Source: Deltaproteobacteria bacterium
GTDB lineage: Bacteria > Desulfobacterota > DSM-4660 > Desulfatiglandales > HGW-15
Direction: 5' to 3'
Assembly (NCBI GenBank): GCA_016926135.1
Contig: JAFGPH010000597.1
Coordinates: forward strand, 1 to 7,400
Length of the DNA stretch: 7,400 bases
A program made the position numbers and the translations under genes. The stretch's first letter is position 1; each line of letters begins with the position of its first letter. This document shows, in pieces, positions 7,249 to 7,400 of this stretch. The notes beneath the pieces are model-generated. The model was not told the origin of the DNA. It made no database searches and saw nothing but the letters and a program-made list of their open reading frames with translations.

Positions 7249-7277
7249 TTGACTTGAGGGGGGAGGTGTGGTAAAAA
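7249..7277 (+). promoter_or_regulatory. Putative sigma70-type promoter of etfB
   Basis: TTGACT (7249-7254) matches the -35 consensus at five of six positions and TAAAAA (7272-7277) matches the -10 consensus at four of six, with an ideal 17-base spacer. Transcription would begin near 7284, giving a leader of about 45 bases before etfB. The -10 box is mediocre, as expected for a promoter that may depend on derepression, and the call rests on sequence match only. Confidence 0.5.
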
Positions 7278-7312
7278 TTCTCAAGTGAATGAGAGTTCAT
7301 TCATTTGAGAAT
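7277..7312. promoter_or_regulatory. 36-bp palindromic operator, FadR (TetR-family)-like core
   Basis: Bases 7277-7292 pair with 7297-7312 at 15 of 16 positions around the spacer GAGT; the single mismatch is 7285/7304. The inner 18 bp, TGAATGAGAGTTCATTCA (7286-7303), has the arm sequence and spacing of the operator recognised by the TetR-family FadR (YsiA) of Bacillus subtilis, TGAATGA-N4-TCATTCA. That regulator represses fatty-acid beta-oxidation genes, including an operon with etfB and etfA, and is released by long-chain acyl-CoA. Here the palindrome abuts the putative -10 box and covers the expected transcription start, the position of a repressor site. Because the transcript would begin inside the left arm, a full RNA hairpin is less likely than a DNA operator. 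The regulator gene is not in the window. Confidence 0.75.
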
Positions 7313-7315
7313 CTG

Positions 7316-7323
7316 AGGAGGTG
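7316..7323 (+). promoter_or_regulatory. Consensus ribosome binding site of etfB
   Basis: AGGAGGTG, an eight-base complement to the 3' end of 16S rRNA, lies six bases upstream of the ATG at 7330. It starts four bases after the palindrome and indicates efficient translation once the gene is transcribed. Confidence 0.85.
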
Positions 7324-7329
7324 CGAGGA

Positions 7330-7400
7330 ATGGAAATCGTGGTGTGTGTCAAGCGCGTCCCCATGACACAGGAGGTGGATCTGGAAATCGACGCACAGAA
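7330..7400 (+). CDS. etfB: Electron transfer flavoprotein beta subunit, N-terminus (3' end outside window)
   Basis: Only 23 codons are visible. They read MEIVVCVKRVP followed by MTQEVDLEIDAQ; the pattern M-x-I-x-V-C-V-K-R-V-P at the extreme N-terminus is the hallmark of EtfB/FixA proteins. EtfB pairs with EtfA to form a FAD (and AMP or second FAD) heterodimer that carries electrons from acyl-CoA dehydrogenases to the quinone pool, or bifurcates electrons in anaerobes. Which type this is cannot be told from the fragment. It is preceded by a consensus ribosome binding site, a putative promoter and a FadR-like operator, which together suggest a fatty-acid or acyl-CoA oxidation role. etfA and acyl-CoA metabolism genes would be expected downstream. 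Confidence 0.85.
   Translation, partial: MEIVVCVKRVPMTQEVDLEIDAQ

Overview
The window is a moderately GC-rich, densely packed bacterial chromosome segment. Gene order (obg, proB, proA, nadD, rsfS), an Obg that ends after its G domain, a BepA-type metalloprotease, and an EtfB that follows a TetR-type operator suggest a Gram-negative anaerobe of the Desulfobacterota (former Deltaproteobacteria). That placement is inferred from gene content and style; no rRNA or other strong taxonomic marker is present.

Layout: bases 1-5507 hold six plus-strand genes that look like one operon. They are the 3' part of obg (ribosome-assembly GTPase), proB and proA (first two steps of proline synthesis), nadD (NAD synthesis), rsfS (ribosome silencing factor) and an exported M48 metalloprotease with TPR repeats (BepA-like). 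Four of the five junctions are overlaps of 8, 19, 17 and 26 bp, so translation is probably coupled. The exception is the 87-bp proA-nadD gap, which carries a degenerate 7-bp tandem repeat and a strong ribosome binding site for a TTG-started nadD. The operon thus combines growth-linked housekeeping (ribosome maturation, proline, NAD) with one envelope-quality-control gene at its end.

Bases 5509-6921 on the minus strand encode an exported protein with a proline/lysine-rich linker, four tandem 34-residue TPRs and an unrecognised cysteine-containing C-terminal domain. Its stop codon lies one base from the stop of the metalloprotease gene, so the two transcription units meet tail to tail with no intergenic terminator.

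Bases 6922-7329 are the divergent intergenic region between the TPR gene and etfB (electron transfer flavoprotein beta subunit), whose first 23 codons close the window. It holds an isolated 13-bp-stem inverted repeat, a plausible sigma70-like promoter for etfB, and a near-perfect 36-bp palindrome just downstream of the -10 box. The 18-bp core of that palindrome matches the form of the FadR (TetR-family) operator known from Bacillus fatty-acid degradation operons. The best lead in the window is therefore regulatory: etfB is probably repressed by a TetR-type fatty-acid or acyl-CoA sensor. I see no mobile element, CRISPR array, tRNA or rRNA, and no clear new defence or biosynthetic system.
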